DNA of 64,000 bases from Neopestalotiopsis rosae. Its lineage: Eukaryota; Ascomycota; Sordariomycetes; Amphisphaeriales; Sporocadaceae. This document shows, in pieces, positions 32,638 to 45,980 of the stretch. A program made the translations under genes and the position numbers. The stretch is from contig JALGAS010000005.1 of NCBI GenBank assembly GCA_023078685.1, forward strand, positions 1,922,001 to 1,986,000. Direction: 5' to 3'. Every line of letters starts with the position of its first letter. The stretch's first letter is position 1. The notes below the pieces were generated by a model, which was not told the DNA's origin, made no database searches, and saw only the letters and a list, made by a program, of their open reading frames with translations.

Positions 32638-35600
32638 TGTTGACGCCCAGCTGTTGGGTGAGTGCTCGGCGGATGTGATGCAAATGCGGTTGTATAATGT
32701 CAGGAAAAGTGTCCGACCGTCTAGTCTACACTCGACTCGCGACGAGTCGGGCTAGGCGTCGGTTGCAGTCTTTGAAGATATCGGGAGGCCTCTCTCGATG
32801 TTATGGAGGATGAAAGAGTCGCTCGAGAGCGGAGAGGAAGAGAGAGGGAGAGGCTTGTCTGGGCGCCGTTGGTTCCTCCGTCTTTGTAGCTAATGTCGGG
32901 GATATAGGTTAGTCACGGCTGATCTTGAAGCTGTCTGCCGCGGATCCGAGCAAAGCTGATGGTGAATGATGGTATTACTCAAGCAGGCCGAGGCCGCCGA
33001 CGGGGATATCGGAGGGAAGTAATGCAACGGATTTTAAAGGGGATTTAGGTAAGAGAAAAAAAAGAAAAAGGCAGTACTGACATTCTTTGCGCACGAAGCT
33101 AGGGTGACGATTATTGATAAGGGAGGGAGGGGGTTGCGTAGGGCAACTGGAACGGTGACAGAGCTCGCCTGGATTTTTTTTACTTTGGTCGTGCTTCTTC
33201 GGAAGTGATGTCAACTGTGGTAGTCAGCTCCGGTTGGGTTTTGGCGTCTATCGTGCCTGAACTGTTTGTCTCGTGCACGGCGGTGTAGCCTCCCGGTAAG
33301 TCAGGTACGAGGCGATCAATAGTAGGATACAGGCAGTGGGGGGTTGTGGCCGGGCAGAGAGATTCACTCCACAACTGAAGGGCGAGACAAGACGAGACGA
33401 GGTGAGGATTCGTGGTTGTGCGTCCCGGCAGCTGATGATGATGATGACCGAGTGGTGTGGTGGAGATGCGGGGAGGAAAGCTTCTAGCTTTGGCCGTTCT
33501 GGATGGACGTGATGATAATAGTATTATCACTTCAGTGCTGGGGATGGATTTCAGAGGAAGCCCAGATTGGATCCGTTCACACACTACTAGCGGAGGGACA
33601 AACGATACGCCGCCGACAGCATAGGTGCCAAGGAGCCAACTCGAGGTCTGGATGGGATCTCGCTTGGCCCAGGGATATTAAACGCGGCGCCAATATGCGC
33701 GGAAGCAGCTAGTCAAGAAAACGTGACTGACTACCAAGTATGCGACGAGCGGCTGATGACTGAATGACCGGGGGAGACGGAGATGAGGGCACAAGGAATT
33801 GATTGTTGGAATGATCTCTGATGGAAGAGAAGCCTCGTGGGCAAAGTATGACAAGAAGGAATCGAATTGTGGTGACCAAAGTGAAGTGTCTGTGTCTGTA
33901 GGAGGACAACAGGAATGCCAAGCTTCTGGAGAATGGAATGCAAACGCGGAGAACGAGAAAAGGCGCTGGGTTGGTTATTGGGGCTGACTCAGTTGGTGCT
34001 CCGCCCCTCCGGCTCGGCTTGGCGACAATATTTCCTTGTTGAGCTTGTCACGTCGCCTACGTTGAATTGTTCCACAACTGATTTGCAGGCTGATAAAAGA
34101 GCAACTTGTGGTCTTTTTGAATGTAATGCAGGTCTGGTGTTATCTTAGAGCAAAGGCATATAAAAAGCCACAAGGCCTTATCCGTCTGCTTCTACAAATT
34201 CGTGTACGTACGAGATTGGAGGGGAGATAGGCTTGTGCCTCTAGCTAGCCTTGTGATTGTCGGGTCACGGAGATCAACGGTAAGTGCTGTAGGTAGGTAG
34301 GGGCCTGTACAGAGTAGGGACCTGCTTTGTCGAGCAGCGTGTATTTCTTATGTATGACCAGGCAAGAGGACCCTTTCTGTATGTAGGATTATACTGTAAT
34401 GTCGGTGTGCAAATGCAGGCAAAGCAATGATTAGATAGGACTTGCAGGTATGTAGACAGATAATGTAGGCGACTTTGAACTCTAAAAAGGTGAAGGTCAC
34501 CACGGGCAAAATATGCATATGTTTGATCTTTGTCCAGTCACATGATTTAAAAACATGGGTGATAAGCTGCATTTATCACTGGTGTGCGTACATATTGTGT
34601 GTGACTGGTAGAAAGCTCGAAACTAATCAGCTACGTGCTACGTGGAGGTAGGCGATTCCAGCCTACTTTCTGAGAGTCATGTACACACATACATGGATAC
34701 CCAGATTTAACAGCTAGCATATGTATATGAGGTGGTTACATTTGATAGGTAGGGAGCAGGTAGGTACACTGGCAGCACGGCAGTCTGGTGTTGAGCCTTG
34801 GTGGGGCTCTCACCTTGAGGCTTCTTACACCTGCCTGTCCAAACATGAATTCATTATTTCGTAGAGGGCGAATTTGTTTTTGGCTTTCTTTCCATTTTCT
34901 GCATCTTCTACAAGTACATATTGTATTCAATAAAACCTGTGTAGCCAAAGCAATTGATTTGTTTTCAATCGAATCATATTTTTCTTTGTGCATTGGCCCA
35001 ACCATTATAAGCTCGTCGGTCATGACCCCCGTCAACGTGGACTATTGACAAGTCGGGGCCCAGTGCGTCGGCGCCGACGTGGCATACGCACGGGACGGCA
35101 TCAAGTGACCCGGAAACTCGCACAAGCTGATTGGCTCCTGCTTCATTCAGAAATTCGTACATTAGCCCCAACGGCCAACGGTCCATTAGAGCCTCAACCC
35201 CGGACGTGCAATGTGTATGCCGACGTCGGCCGTGTACCAGAGTTCACTTTTCTGGCTCCTGCATTTGGCATCTGGGGTCCCTTCATGAAGAGCTGAGATG
35301 TTTATGACGTACTGATCAACAGGTATTGACCTTGCAGCCATATGATGGAGATGGAAGGTGATGGGCTTGTCATAAGTTAAGCAAGATCAGGATCAGAGAG
35401 TACTACAAACTAGATATCCCCGCAATGAATCACTCTATGATCGGCCAAAAGTGCAAGGCTCGTCTTGTGCTGTACGTACTAGGACCGAATTTCAAGATTC
35501 CCCATCCCAAAGTGGCGAATATTGGACATGCAACATGTCTCCGTGTCACATTCGCATGACGGGGCATTATGTTGGCTGAAACGTGTGCATACTAATATGG

Positions 35601-38361
35601 AGATGGCAGCACTATCGTTCTTCATCGTGAGGTTCATGAGACAAGTCTAACACATATTGAGTCCACAATAGGCAAATGGGTTTCTCGACATTGGATACAT
35701 GACTGATCCACTTGCACAATACCTCAAAAATGCGTAAAATACATACCCACCTTGGAAAGCTGGAAAAAAAAATAGATTCGGTACTTACTCATGTGGAACG
35801 ACTTCAAGTAAGCAAAGAGTCGTCCGAGTCGCTACTAAGATGGCAACTTCTGATACTGTTCAAGCTAGCATTCCTGCTTACAAGTGATGAGCCCAGATTT
35901 GCTGAAGCGATTGCAAAGTCCCGCTCAACACGACGTTGCGCCCGTGCGCAGCCCCAACATTGGAACATACACGAGAATGGAGGCTGTGATACAGAGAGGA
36001 ATTGCTGTGCAACGTGAATAGCCAATTACGCCAGTGGTACAGGCCGTGATACAAAGTGGCAACGGGTGTTGTTTGTGTCTGCTTGGCGGCCCGAGAGACG
36101 GAAGGCAGAGCAAACACGACATAATGAATTCGTGTGGAAAACAAGAAATATATATCCAATAGCTGGTATATATTCATTCCTTGCGGAACAGTTATCATAG
36201 TGGATATAGACAATCTAACTAGAGAACTAATTGCTTACGTGAGTCGTGAATAGTTTAACAGCCGATCACAGAAAGTTTTCTATGCCTCTGTAGAAGGTAT
36301 GCATTAGTAGGAAGGTGTATAGCCCGGGAGGGTCGATATAAGCTTATTTCAAACTTGTGTACAATAGTATAACCCAAATATGCACATCATATCCGGGACT
36401 GAACCGATGAACCAATCATAAAAAACACTCAGGCCATTGATATTCCATTCCCGACGAGTCGAAGGCTGGTGATTGCTTCGCCTCTGTTGTACTCGTCACG
36501 GGCAGTTGACTTTTGACAGACTACAAAATCTTCTAACCTAGCCAGTCGGCAGACAGTCGGTGTGCCTAAAATTAGAAAAAAGATAGCCGGTTCAAGCCAC
36601 CCTACCCCCTGATCCGTCTCGAGACTTTCCACCCTGCCACGAAAGACTGACCCACTTCAATGCCAACAGGGTCCTTCTGTGCTGAGCTTTTTCCTCTCTT
36701 CTCTCATGGGCAGACGTCCTCACCTGGGCGACGCTTTGAGTTTTGACCAGGGTATTTGACATCTGGGGAGCATGGGAGAGAGTCGTGTTCTGGGCCGGTG
36801 CACAACCCTTCTCCACTAGGAAAAGCGGACATGTGTTTGGAGTTCAGGACTCTTTTCTTTTACTTTGCCCAGCAGCCGCGTCACAAGCAGATTTGGATGA
36901 CGCCACTGTCTACGTATGTTGCACTGCTAAGTAATTCGTGTTTTGCCGCAGGAGACATATGATCAGACCAGAGATGCTCATAATTATAAATTACTCGGGA
37001 TCGTGACCGTCACTGTCGCATGAAAATTTCAATTGACATGGCGCAGCTCTTGTGTAAATTATAATAGATGAAGGTTGACCATGGGCCCTGGGGAGCAAAG
37101 CCGTGTTTGCCGTGCAGTCGTCGCGTCTTCGCGCATGTTTACGCTATTATTCCGTTGCTAGTGCACGCTAGATAGCGGATATCGCAAAAAGATGGTACTA
37201 ACAGTTGCTGTAATCAATAGCACACACGTAGGTACGGAAAGGCTCGCTGCCAGCGGCCGCTCCGCTTTCGCCGAGTACCATAGTAACGGCAGATGGTGAT
37301 CAACGTTGATGGTGCAATAGAGTTGTGGCTGGTTTGCAAGAAAAAACTGAAAACGGTTTGCTACTCATTACTCATTGGCGCAACAGTGGCTCTGGCTCGT
37401 GTTGTGTGAAGTCATATCGCCGCAGATCTTTTTCGTCGTCGCGGAATTTGATCTTCTTCAACCCACGGCTCCATGTACGGAAACTTGTTAAGCTTAATAC
37501 TATTCGGCAGGCTCGATGGGTGTCCGATCCTGTTGTTATTATAATCACAAAAGATAGCGAAAAAGCTGACCGGCGCCACTTGAACTTTTTCTCACTTCTC
37601 TTACTGACACTACAGCAAGGCGTCAGCAACGAAGGATGAAGCCCAATCTATCCCAGGCCACTGAAGCCAAGGCCAAGGCGAAACGACCGGGGACCTGCAG
37701 GGGGGGCAACGGATCGGTCTAGCATGTCGGCACTGGACACTTACCTCATGGGGCTCGACTGCCCAATATGTATGGCCGCCTGCGCAAATATAGTGGGCCC
37801 GAACAGCGCGTTGCCCGGGGCTGAGTCTCGCTAGACGAGCCCAAAAATGCGCAAAACACTGCAAAATGCTGTTGCTGGGCTTGCTGGGCCTGCGTCAGCC
37901 CGGCTGAGTTTGCTGTGTAATAGCCGGGTGTAGGAGGGGGGATCACCACTGAATTCGGAGCTGCGCCACTCCTTGCGAGCGCAGACAAGTGGTCCGTAGT
38001 ACGAATCCCTCGTCCGTCCAACCACACAGACAGCGCAGAGCCAGTTTAGTTAGTTGCTGAGTTTGTTTGACCCAAACTTTCGCGGCTCCTTTGAATAAAT
38101 ACAACGGCAGCCCGCTGTCTTACGGCATTACTTCTCCTCTCTATTATTATCTACCATCGTTTTGTATATACAAAAGCGTGTGTCTTTTTCCATTCAACGG
38201 TAAAAAGTCACCATTCACCCGATTAACATCCATCAGAGCCATCTCCACCTTCGCTTGGTTCTGAATCACCCGCCTCATTCGCTCTAATAGCCGAACCCGA
38301 CAGTACATACATAATCCGAACCAAAACACCAACAACAAACCAGTATACACATTAATTCGCC
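32638..38361. other. 5.7-kb divergent intergenic region between PPZ and SUR7 genes
   Basis: No gene was recognised. The first kilobase is probably the PPZ leader and promoter. The 0.3 kb before 38362 is pyrimidine-rich and lacks upstream ATGs, as expected for a short SUR7 leader. GGTAGGTA-like motifs occur at about 34290 and 34755. Other open frames look like chance. Confidence 0.55.
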
Positions 38362-39498
38362 ATGGGAAACGTGGGAAGATTCTTTTGTGTGGCTCTGCCA
38401 TTTATCCTCACCACGGCCAGCATCATCTGTATGCTGATTGTCGGTCTGACTGGAGTCACGGGCAGCTCCAGCCTGTACATTTTCGAGGCCAACGTCACGG
38501 ATCTCAGCATCAGCTCTAGTTTGGTAACATCACTATTATCTCGTGATCTCCACGAACTCGAGGCTCGCCAGGGAGACTCGTCGAGCAGCTGGCACGATGC
38601 CTCGTCCCTAGCCTCGTCTACTGCCAGCTCTGCCTCGTCCAGCGCCAGTGCCGCCGCCGCCAGCGCCATCTCCAGCGCTCTTGGTGGCAGCTCTTCCAGC
38701 ACCAACATCACTGCTACCGATCTTGGACTCGACGATCTCTACAATGTCAACCTTTGGGTGAGTAACTCCGATTCTGATGCATCTCCAACTCTATTGAACA
38801 TGACCGCTAACTTTCTCCACTAGGGATACTGCTCGATTGATGCTGATGGCAACCGGGACTGCACCAAGGCCAAGTTCAACTGGGCCGAGTCCACCTTCAA
38901 CGACAGCTACCTGTCCGCTTCTGGTTACAACATCACTCTTCCCGATGAGATCTCCGACGCCTTGACTGCTTTCAAGACCGTCACCAAGTGGACCGAGGTT
39001 GTCTACATCATTACCATGATCGCCCTGGGTCTTGAGCTGGTTCTCGGTTTCTTCACCTACTGCAGCCGCGCCGTCTCCTGCGTCACCTACCTGGTCAGTG
39101 GTATCGCCACCACCGCCGTCTGCGCTACCGCCGGTATGATTACTGCTTTGGCTGTCATTGTTGTCGGTGCCATTGAGGGTACCGCCAAGGCCTACGGTGT
39201 TACTGGTACCATCAACACAAACATGCTGGCCGCCGCCTGGTTGGGCGCTGCCTTTGCCATTGCCGCCTCCATGTTCTGGCTCTTCAGCGCCTGCTGCTGC
39301 AAGCGCGACCCCAAGCAGCGCCACAGCAAGCACGGCGACGAGAAGCCCTTCCTCTCCACCGGCGCCTACGCCCCCATCCACGACCACCAGAACAACAACC
39401 ACGGCTACAACCAGCAGGCTTGGGCTCCCCGCGGCAACAACGCTCGCTCGGATCTGGCCTACGAGCCCTACTCCCACTCCCACTCCAACCACGTCTAA
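38362..39498 (+). CDS. SUR7/PalI-family plasma-membrane protein, two exons
   Basis: Join 38362-38757 and 38824-39498 (intron 66 nt, GTGAGT and TAG), 356 residues. The topology fits the fungal SUR7 family: TM1 at about 8-30, a long extracellular loop, then TM2 190-210, TM3 217-247 and TM4 267-288, with both ends cytosolic. The loop contains the claudin-like LWGYC...C signature (Cys135 and Cys145), preceded by a Ser/Ala-rich low-complexity stretch and Asn-x-Thr sites. The tail after TM4 is a CCCKR segment followed by a His/Asn-rich region. SUR7 proteins mark eisosome-associated membrane domains and affect endocytosis and cell-wall integrity in yeasts. That role is inferred from family. The splice joins NLW to GYC in frame, and the start has a strong context (GCCATGG). 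Confidence 0.93.
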
Positions 39499-42416
39499 AA
39501 GCGCACATCGCTTGTGGTCTGAGAGTTGTCGGTGGCGGTTACTTGTCTGGTAGATATGAACTTGCATGACTACCACTTGCTGCATATGCATTTCTGGCGT
39601 TCTTTGGTTGGGAAATGACGCAGATGGATAGTTGATATTGCTTTAGATGGGTCTTGCGCAATAGCAGATACCCTTTATACCTGAATGATTGTTACGATAC
39701 CAATATATTTCACATGTATCCTCATACTTGGTTCCATTTTTATGCTTGTGAATGTGACGGCCTGCAAGTGATATCGTCGTAGGAAAGAATCCCATGTGAA
39801 TCATATGCCTACACTTGGCTATTCTTTGAACTCAAGCTCTGAAAATTGTTCGGACAGTGAGGTAAGAGCGCCACACGCTGAAAATCTTCGATCAGCAACC
39901 CGTCAAAATATTGCTACCCGAACCGCTTGGTCGATACCCTTTTCGATATCTTGACTGTTACTACACGATATCCCTGTCTGGTCATCTGTTTCTCTGCCTA
40001 CTCACCGCAATAGTCAACGATTTATTGTACGACGACCCGTAGGTGAATCCTGATATTCATGACCTTCCTAAAGGTCGGAATGATAATAGGCATGAATCTG
40101 ACAGTCCACCGTCTCGGTCTCGCTACGGGAACAAGGAGAACTACTCACTAGACAAGCCACGTGCCTGAAACAAAGTCTTATAGTCAAGACATTCTACGTG
40201 GCTTCCTACCAAACAAAGAGAACAGGGCGCTGAGACAGGACTAAAATTTCTGAAAATTTACGAGACATTCTGAAATCATGGGAAAGTCTCATTTTCTACT
40301 GGACAATATATGTCGCATGACTTGGCGATACTCTGGGACAAGCATATTGACGTGAAGCATTCCCGGTCCTCGGTGCCCAGAATCTGCATAGAGCGCCGTA
40401 AGCGACCAGGCAGCAGGGGGAAAAAAAGAAGAAGGTAAAAAGAGAAAAAGAAGAAGAAAGCCCACAGCGCCACTCATCTTCTCAATTGAGGAGTAAATCA
40501 TGATGTTTCTTTTCCTTCCCAATTTACAATGCATCAGAACATCTGTTACGGGTCAATTTTGGTTGATCTATTCCTGTTAGCCTCTCGACGTTTCGTTATA
40601 TCAGCTTGCTCAATATTCAAAGCCAAGACTCTCTACAAGGAAAGCGCTCTATACAAACGCCATCGAAGCGGATTGTCCGGACATGGAATATATACAGCTC
40701 GTTACGCCCTTGAAGCGGCAAGTGAGTAAGAATAGAAACGCGACTACGTAGACGAAAGGCTCGGTAGGTTTCTTCCGCAGTTGTATCCGCACTTGTCCCC
40801 GTCTTCTGGCCCCATCTTGGACGGATGGTATAGAGGCCCAACTCCACTCGGTGGTGTCGATCTCGGAGCGATGTCGGATTTCCTGTGAAACCTTGAGATA
40901 CGTACATTTGAGAAGCTGGAGACGAGGTAATGTCTTCGTATTCATAAGCTTGATTCTGATTTGCTGGTAACATGGAATGGTAGTTATACGTGTTTGGGAG
41001 ACACATGAGAGACTTGCTCCATCGTAAGCAATTATTATGCAAAGAAAGTCAAGCATAAGAAAGTCAAGCATAAGAAAGTCAAGCATAAGAAAGTCAAGCA
41101 TAAGATAATGGTTTGTATACACAGTAGATGCTAGCCTCCGTCGCTTGAGCAAGACGACCTGTGCAGCATTCCAATGGTGTCCAGTTGCCATAATCAGATT
41201 TTATACGCAACGAGCAGAAGCATTTTATAATCCGAAAATTGTATTTCCTTCAATTCTACAACTATGCAGTGCAGTAATCTAAAAGATTGACAACCGCCTC
41301 AATTCAGACTGCATTGATGTGACTTGGAGGGCTGACGAGGCTTGAAGCCGTGAACCATGAAGGATATCGACAGGACAGGAAGAGGGAATCAGAAAGTCCT
41401 CAATAATCCTTCACATGCAGAAATCGCCAAGCGACGCCTGGTCTTGCGCCACAGCCACACATCCTCCAAGCATGGACATGACCCGGGAACTTCATCAAGG
41501 CCCCCCAGAGGACGTAAAATAACGTTGTGCAAGTTACGCAGAAGCACTGCAGAACGGAAATCCGTGGAAGCAGTAAGCTCGTGTTCTTTTGCCACAGATG
41601 CGTTTTCACACCTTCTGTTCACGCCTCTGTCGCTCGAGGTAACTTGGATCCACTGCAATTGATCAGTTATCTGTTATAAGAGCAACACTAGGAGATTGAG
41701 TTGTTTGGCATGAGGGGTGCGATGAGCCTTCTCAAGCCATAGACTACTGATGATTCTGCTGTGGGTTGAAATTGAAGCGGTTGCTTACGGAATGGTTGTG
41801 GGACAGCTAAAGCATGAATTTCTACCGGATCGCCTATAGACGAGTGAACAGAGTGGTTACATCAACGTTTTCCGGAGTCTTACTAGCTACTGGTCGCTTT
41901 GAAGCCGGTTTAAAGGTGATTTCATGAGCACCCGTCGGGGTTGTGGTGTATGAACGGAGCACCGGCGACGGGTTAGGCTTTTGTAGTCGGCCCTTGAAGA
42001 GCTCTCGGCGCGGCTGCGAGATTTTGTCGCTTGCTGAAGATGACATGGTGACATGCAAAGTACCAGGAGATTGATTGATAAAGATTCATGAAATGGTGTG
42101 ACTTGCTGGGAGTCTTGAACAGTAAAAAGATCAAGCGGCCGGGTTGAACCCATATTTCCCCACACAAAGGTGCTGCTTGATCCCATGCCAACCCATCATG
42201 GGTTAAGTATACTGCTTTTGGCAGGGGATATGTATAGCCCCTCTCTCTGCTGTGCGGCTGACAGAGGCCTGCCCGGCGGCCTCACCAATATTCCAAGGCG
42301 TCTCAAGGGATTTATTAAAAAAAAAAAAATAGATAAATACTGCAAACCAGGGAGTCTGAGGATCAGTCAGCACGTTGATACTCCCCAACAGAAATATTGA
42401 AGAATAACAAAAAGCC
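39499..42416. other. Intergenic region with a minisatellite; possible tiny ORF
   Basis: About 2.9 kb with no confident gene. It includes four exact copies of a 15-bp repeat at 41042-41101. A 70-codon minus-strand frame (42046-41834) lies upstream of the divergent CorA-like gene and is discussed in findings. A poly(A) run sits just upstream of the CorA-like start. Confidence 0.5.
41042..41101. repeat. 15-bp minisatellite, four perfect copies
   Basis: The unit AAGAAAGTCAAGCAT is repeated four times without mismatch. In one minus-strand frame it reads as a repeated LMLDF pentapeptide, but that frame has no other sign of being coding. Confidence 0.97.
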
Positions 42417-44534
42417 ATGGCTACAGGAAACAAAAACAGCATCTCCATCACGATAATGAGCGTTAAGACCGACACCGGGACTCTCGAGCAAGTAGGGGCC
42501 GATCTGGAGTATGAAGACACCGACGCGTTCGAAGGCTTCTTCATGCAGGAGATCAACGATTCTGAAGGGCCTGTACTGCTGTAGCATGACCTCTGGTACG
42601 CAAGACGAGAATGATGAGCTGATCAAGCGATAGGGGAATCGAGGGATGGGGTTATTGGACAGATGCGATGCTTAGGAAGGTGATACCCAAGTTACCTCCT
42701 CCCACGTATCATCAGATGGGCTTTCCAAAAACGGGAGCCACGTCTTTGCCAACCATGGATCTTGGCGGCTCAGGTAAGCCACCACGGGCGTTCTCTCGCA
42801 CTTGGCTTATCTGTTCGCAGAGACATCTTTCGTGGTCAACTTCATTGAGATGGTTGAGTTGAAGCAGCTCGACCGAGATGAAAGGAAAACTCCAAACCCC
42901 GATAAATCACGTATGTTTAGGCGCTCCACGTGCCATGCTCATGAGTCGCTGACTGAAAAAGGTACCGCGAAACCTTTCAGAGTCTTCTGTTGGACGTGTG
43001 AGGCGGGTGGGATCAATGCTCGTCCAAACCGACCGATTATTGTTGTTTGCGTTGAGCCAAGGGATTTAGAACCTGGCTCCAATAATGACCTGGAACGGAT
43101 ACTGGAGAGGCATCTATTATTCAATCGACGTCGCTGGGATCGATTTGGACGCTCACTTCATTGGATTGCTATCGATTTGTTCTTCATTTACAATAGGTGG
43201 GATGAGACATTGGAGGTCATCACAGATACTGTAGAAAACACGGTATGCTTGAGCCACGATGATTCTTTATAAGTACTGACATACCTAGGAAATCGCCGTG
43301 TATATGAGGTCACTGCCAACCATGATTCTAGCTCGATCGATCCACCATGACATTGGAACATTGATTGAGTTGAGTGAGTACATTCATCTTCAGGGAGCAG
43401 TAACCCAACAGATTAGGGACGCGGTAGGCCGCACCTCAAATCAGAAAGGAAAAGGAAAAGAAGGAACTCAATCGCTTCTACATCTCGAAAAACGCCTAAG
43501 CGAAATTGCTTTACACCTTCAGCACGTCAAGTCAACATCAGAGATCATGCAGAAACAATTGGAGAACCTACTCTCCCTGGTAGGACGTCCAGGACATCCT
43601 AGTGCTATGCTGTAACTGAACATGAATGACAGGCCTTCAACACGGAAACAATCGAACAAGGAAGAACGGTAGCCCGGCTGACTGGCTTGGCCTTCGTTTT
43701 CGTACCACTGTCCTTTTTGGCTGTAAGCTGATCCTGTTTGACTGCCATCAAGAATTCATTTACAGGTATGCATGTCTAACTGGTCCAAAGAGCCTATTTG
43801 GCATGACTACAAGCGACTGGCAGACTGTTTGGTACGCTCCTGCAGCTGTGGTATCCCTCATTATCACCGTTCTGGCTGCTATATTGTCCCATCGGGCAGT
43901 AGATCTCTGGGACAACTACCAATATGGAGCCAACCATAGCAAGCTTACAGGATTGCTACGAGCAAACACGCTTGACTTTCACGAGGAGGCGATCCAGTTC
44001 TCCATGAGAAAGCCGACCCGGAAGGCCATATTACGTTTGGTTAAACAAAAGCCGAAATATCGAAACAATGGACGGCCCGAGCAATATGAAGAGCACCCGC
44101 CACGCAAAGGCCCAGGAGGCGCTGAGGGTAGTTCTGCCGCACCGGCACAAGCATCGAAAGTTATCCGCGAGGGACCCCGTCTGCCTCCCACTGAAATAGT
44201 CAACATTGAAGAAACACGGCAAGAGTCGAAAGTCCATGTATCACACGGTGGTCAGACAAATGTAGGAGTGCCAACAAACGACGTGCGATCCGAGATTGTG
44301 CAAATCGACGAAGAAGATGAAGAGAACGCCGATTTTGTGAACACAAGTCCTTCTGCCTACAGATTCCACATGCGCCGCACAGCTGCAATTCAGAGCACCA
44401 TTGAGCGCAAGCTTCAGAGTATTCCAGGCTTCAGCTACTCTAGATATGATCGCACTCTAGAGGCCTTGATGACGCCCAGCAACTACGGCATACGACTCAA
44501 CACCTCGAGACACCATATCGCCGAGTCGCATTAG
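42417..44534 (+). CDS. CorA-like (MIT superfamily) membrane protein, six exons
   Basis: Join 42417-42580, 42634-42773, 42821-43242, 43289-43579, 43633-43722 and 43791-44534, 616 residues. It resembles the large fungal group annotated as CorA-like Mg2+ transporters: a soluble N-terminal domain (FRVFCWTCEAG, IAIDLFFIYNRWDETLEVITDTVENTE), a long helical segment ending MQKQLENLLSLAFNTETIEQGR, then two C-terminal spans (LTGLAFVFVPLSFLASLFG and WYAPAAVVSLIITVLAAIL). The motif after TM1 is FGMTT rather than the CorA GMN signature, so Mg2+ transport is not assured. After TM2 comes a hydrophilic, acidic tail of about 210 residues. Introns are 46-68 nt. Intron 1 (42581-42633) has a weak GTAGCA donor; without it the frame meets TAG at 42582. 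If exon 1 is wrong, the protein could start at 42668. Confidence 0.82.
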
Positions 44535-45980
44535 GCAAACGACATCTGTCGGCTCACAGTGAGAGATAGCGGTTGCAAGGGAGATGATAAGGTTCGGCAG
44601 AATTTCTTCCCAAGCAAGTCTACATGTGTAGTTGGTAGCTGTTTTGCATCCTAATATGAATAATAAGACTTGATGCCAATGCTGATGAGTATCTTTGTCA
44701 CGATATTGGGTCAAATGGAGAGTTCCTAAACATCATGACTTTCCGTCAATAGTCATCGCACTTCAATGTTCTTTTCTTTCTAGCAGCTATTACCCCGCGG
44801 CCATGTACACATACAAACATGGCAACTACTACCACGAGACTTGTAGGGCTAGTTCAGGACCCTGACGCAAGTTTAGAGCGCCATCTGACACTAATGATAG
44901 ATCGAGGGCCCCTCTTTGGCATGCCTATCTTGACTTTTAGCACATCATTGTCGTCAATTGAGATCTTAGAAAACGTTAATATATGCAAAGCTCAAGTCCG
45001 GTGTCGCTCTGTGTGTATTGATGATGGGCAATTCCTGCAATGCATAACAGATCAACCTGGAAAATACTCAGTCGTAAAAACACCAGTCGTCAATCGTCTG
45101 AGTACTGTCTACATCACAGTATAATACAGTGCTGCTTACCGTCGGCAATTGCGCCGACGTGCCTATCGATAATCTCAGAGAGCCGGGGCGCGCACTTGCC
45201 ACAAGGTCGGCCATACGACTGCCCATGCGCCGCCGCCATTGGTTGAGATGAATTAGAGGTGGTCTTACTACGTATGCTTGGGGCTCGCCCTGGTACGAGG
45301 TTCGCAAGCTCCATGTAAGTGGCCCGGCCAAACAGAATATCCGCTTGCTGTTTTCCCCTCCTCTAGTGTAGCACCAGATGAGGGAAGTCGCGTCCAAGCG
45401 TCGGTACGGGAATACGGGCGCGCCCCAGGCTCCATGTCCAGGCCCTCGACTCGAGAGCCAGCAAGCAGGAAGGAGCGATTTGGGTGGATGTTAAGCTCAA
45501 TCATGGCGTGATGGGCAGCGAAAAATGTCCAAGTATCTGTACTGGCTACCATGTATGAGTCGAAAAGTTCGGGGTCCTTTCCAAGCCATTACCCGCCAGC
45601 CCACCCGAGCTCTGGCCCAGCCCCTCAATTCAAAGAAATTCCTTTGCTTAATTTTTTTTTTCGCGCGTGCTTTTTAAGAAAAAATAATTCCCCGCAAACC
45701 ACACATATAACATCTGTGCCTCTCCGTTGTCGGCAGACGTTTATACACGGAACACCACTCGCGACTTCGGACCTCTATAGAGCTGCCAGATCCAATCGCC
45801 AGATACCGGCTGGTTAGTGTACTGCAATACTGTGCCCCGGGATCGCTTTTCAGCTCCTGGTCTGATCTGCTACGGTCTGCTCCGGTTTGGCCTGCCTTGC
45901 CTACGTGTCAGCGCTGCGGCCGTCCCCGCCTCTCCGAGAACAGGCCTCGGCCTCTTGACGCTCATTTGCTTGTCGCGCGC
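44535..45980. other. Intergenic region upstream of the Zn(II)2Cys6 gene
   Basis: About 1.4 kb. A 101-codon frame at 44819-45124 has an ATG in good context but no motif or homology I recognise, so it is not called. The last 350 bases are T-rich then pyrimidine-rich and probably form the promoter and leader of the transcription factor. Confidence 0.55.

Noticed and set aside
37746..38027. Minus-strand frame with an RGIRTTDHLSALARSG-like stretch reminiscent of repeat-derived ORFs
   Set aside because: No reverse transcriptase, transposase or terminal repeat is nearby, and the stretch is too short to assign.
38791..39591. 266-codon minus-strand ORF across the SUR7 gene
   Set aside because: It is a Gly/Val-rich shadow of the GC-rich SUR7 exon.
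40649..41191. 180-codon minus-strand ORF containing a repeated LMLDF pentapeptide
   Set aside because: The repeat is a DNA minisatellite with a 15-bp (multiple of three) unit; the rest of the frame shows no domain or coding bias.
44819..45124. 101-codon plus-strand ORF with ATG in good context
   Set aside because: No motif, signal peptide, splice continuation or recognisable similarity; length is within chance expectation.
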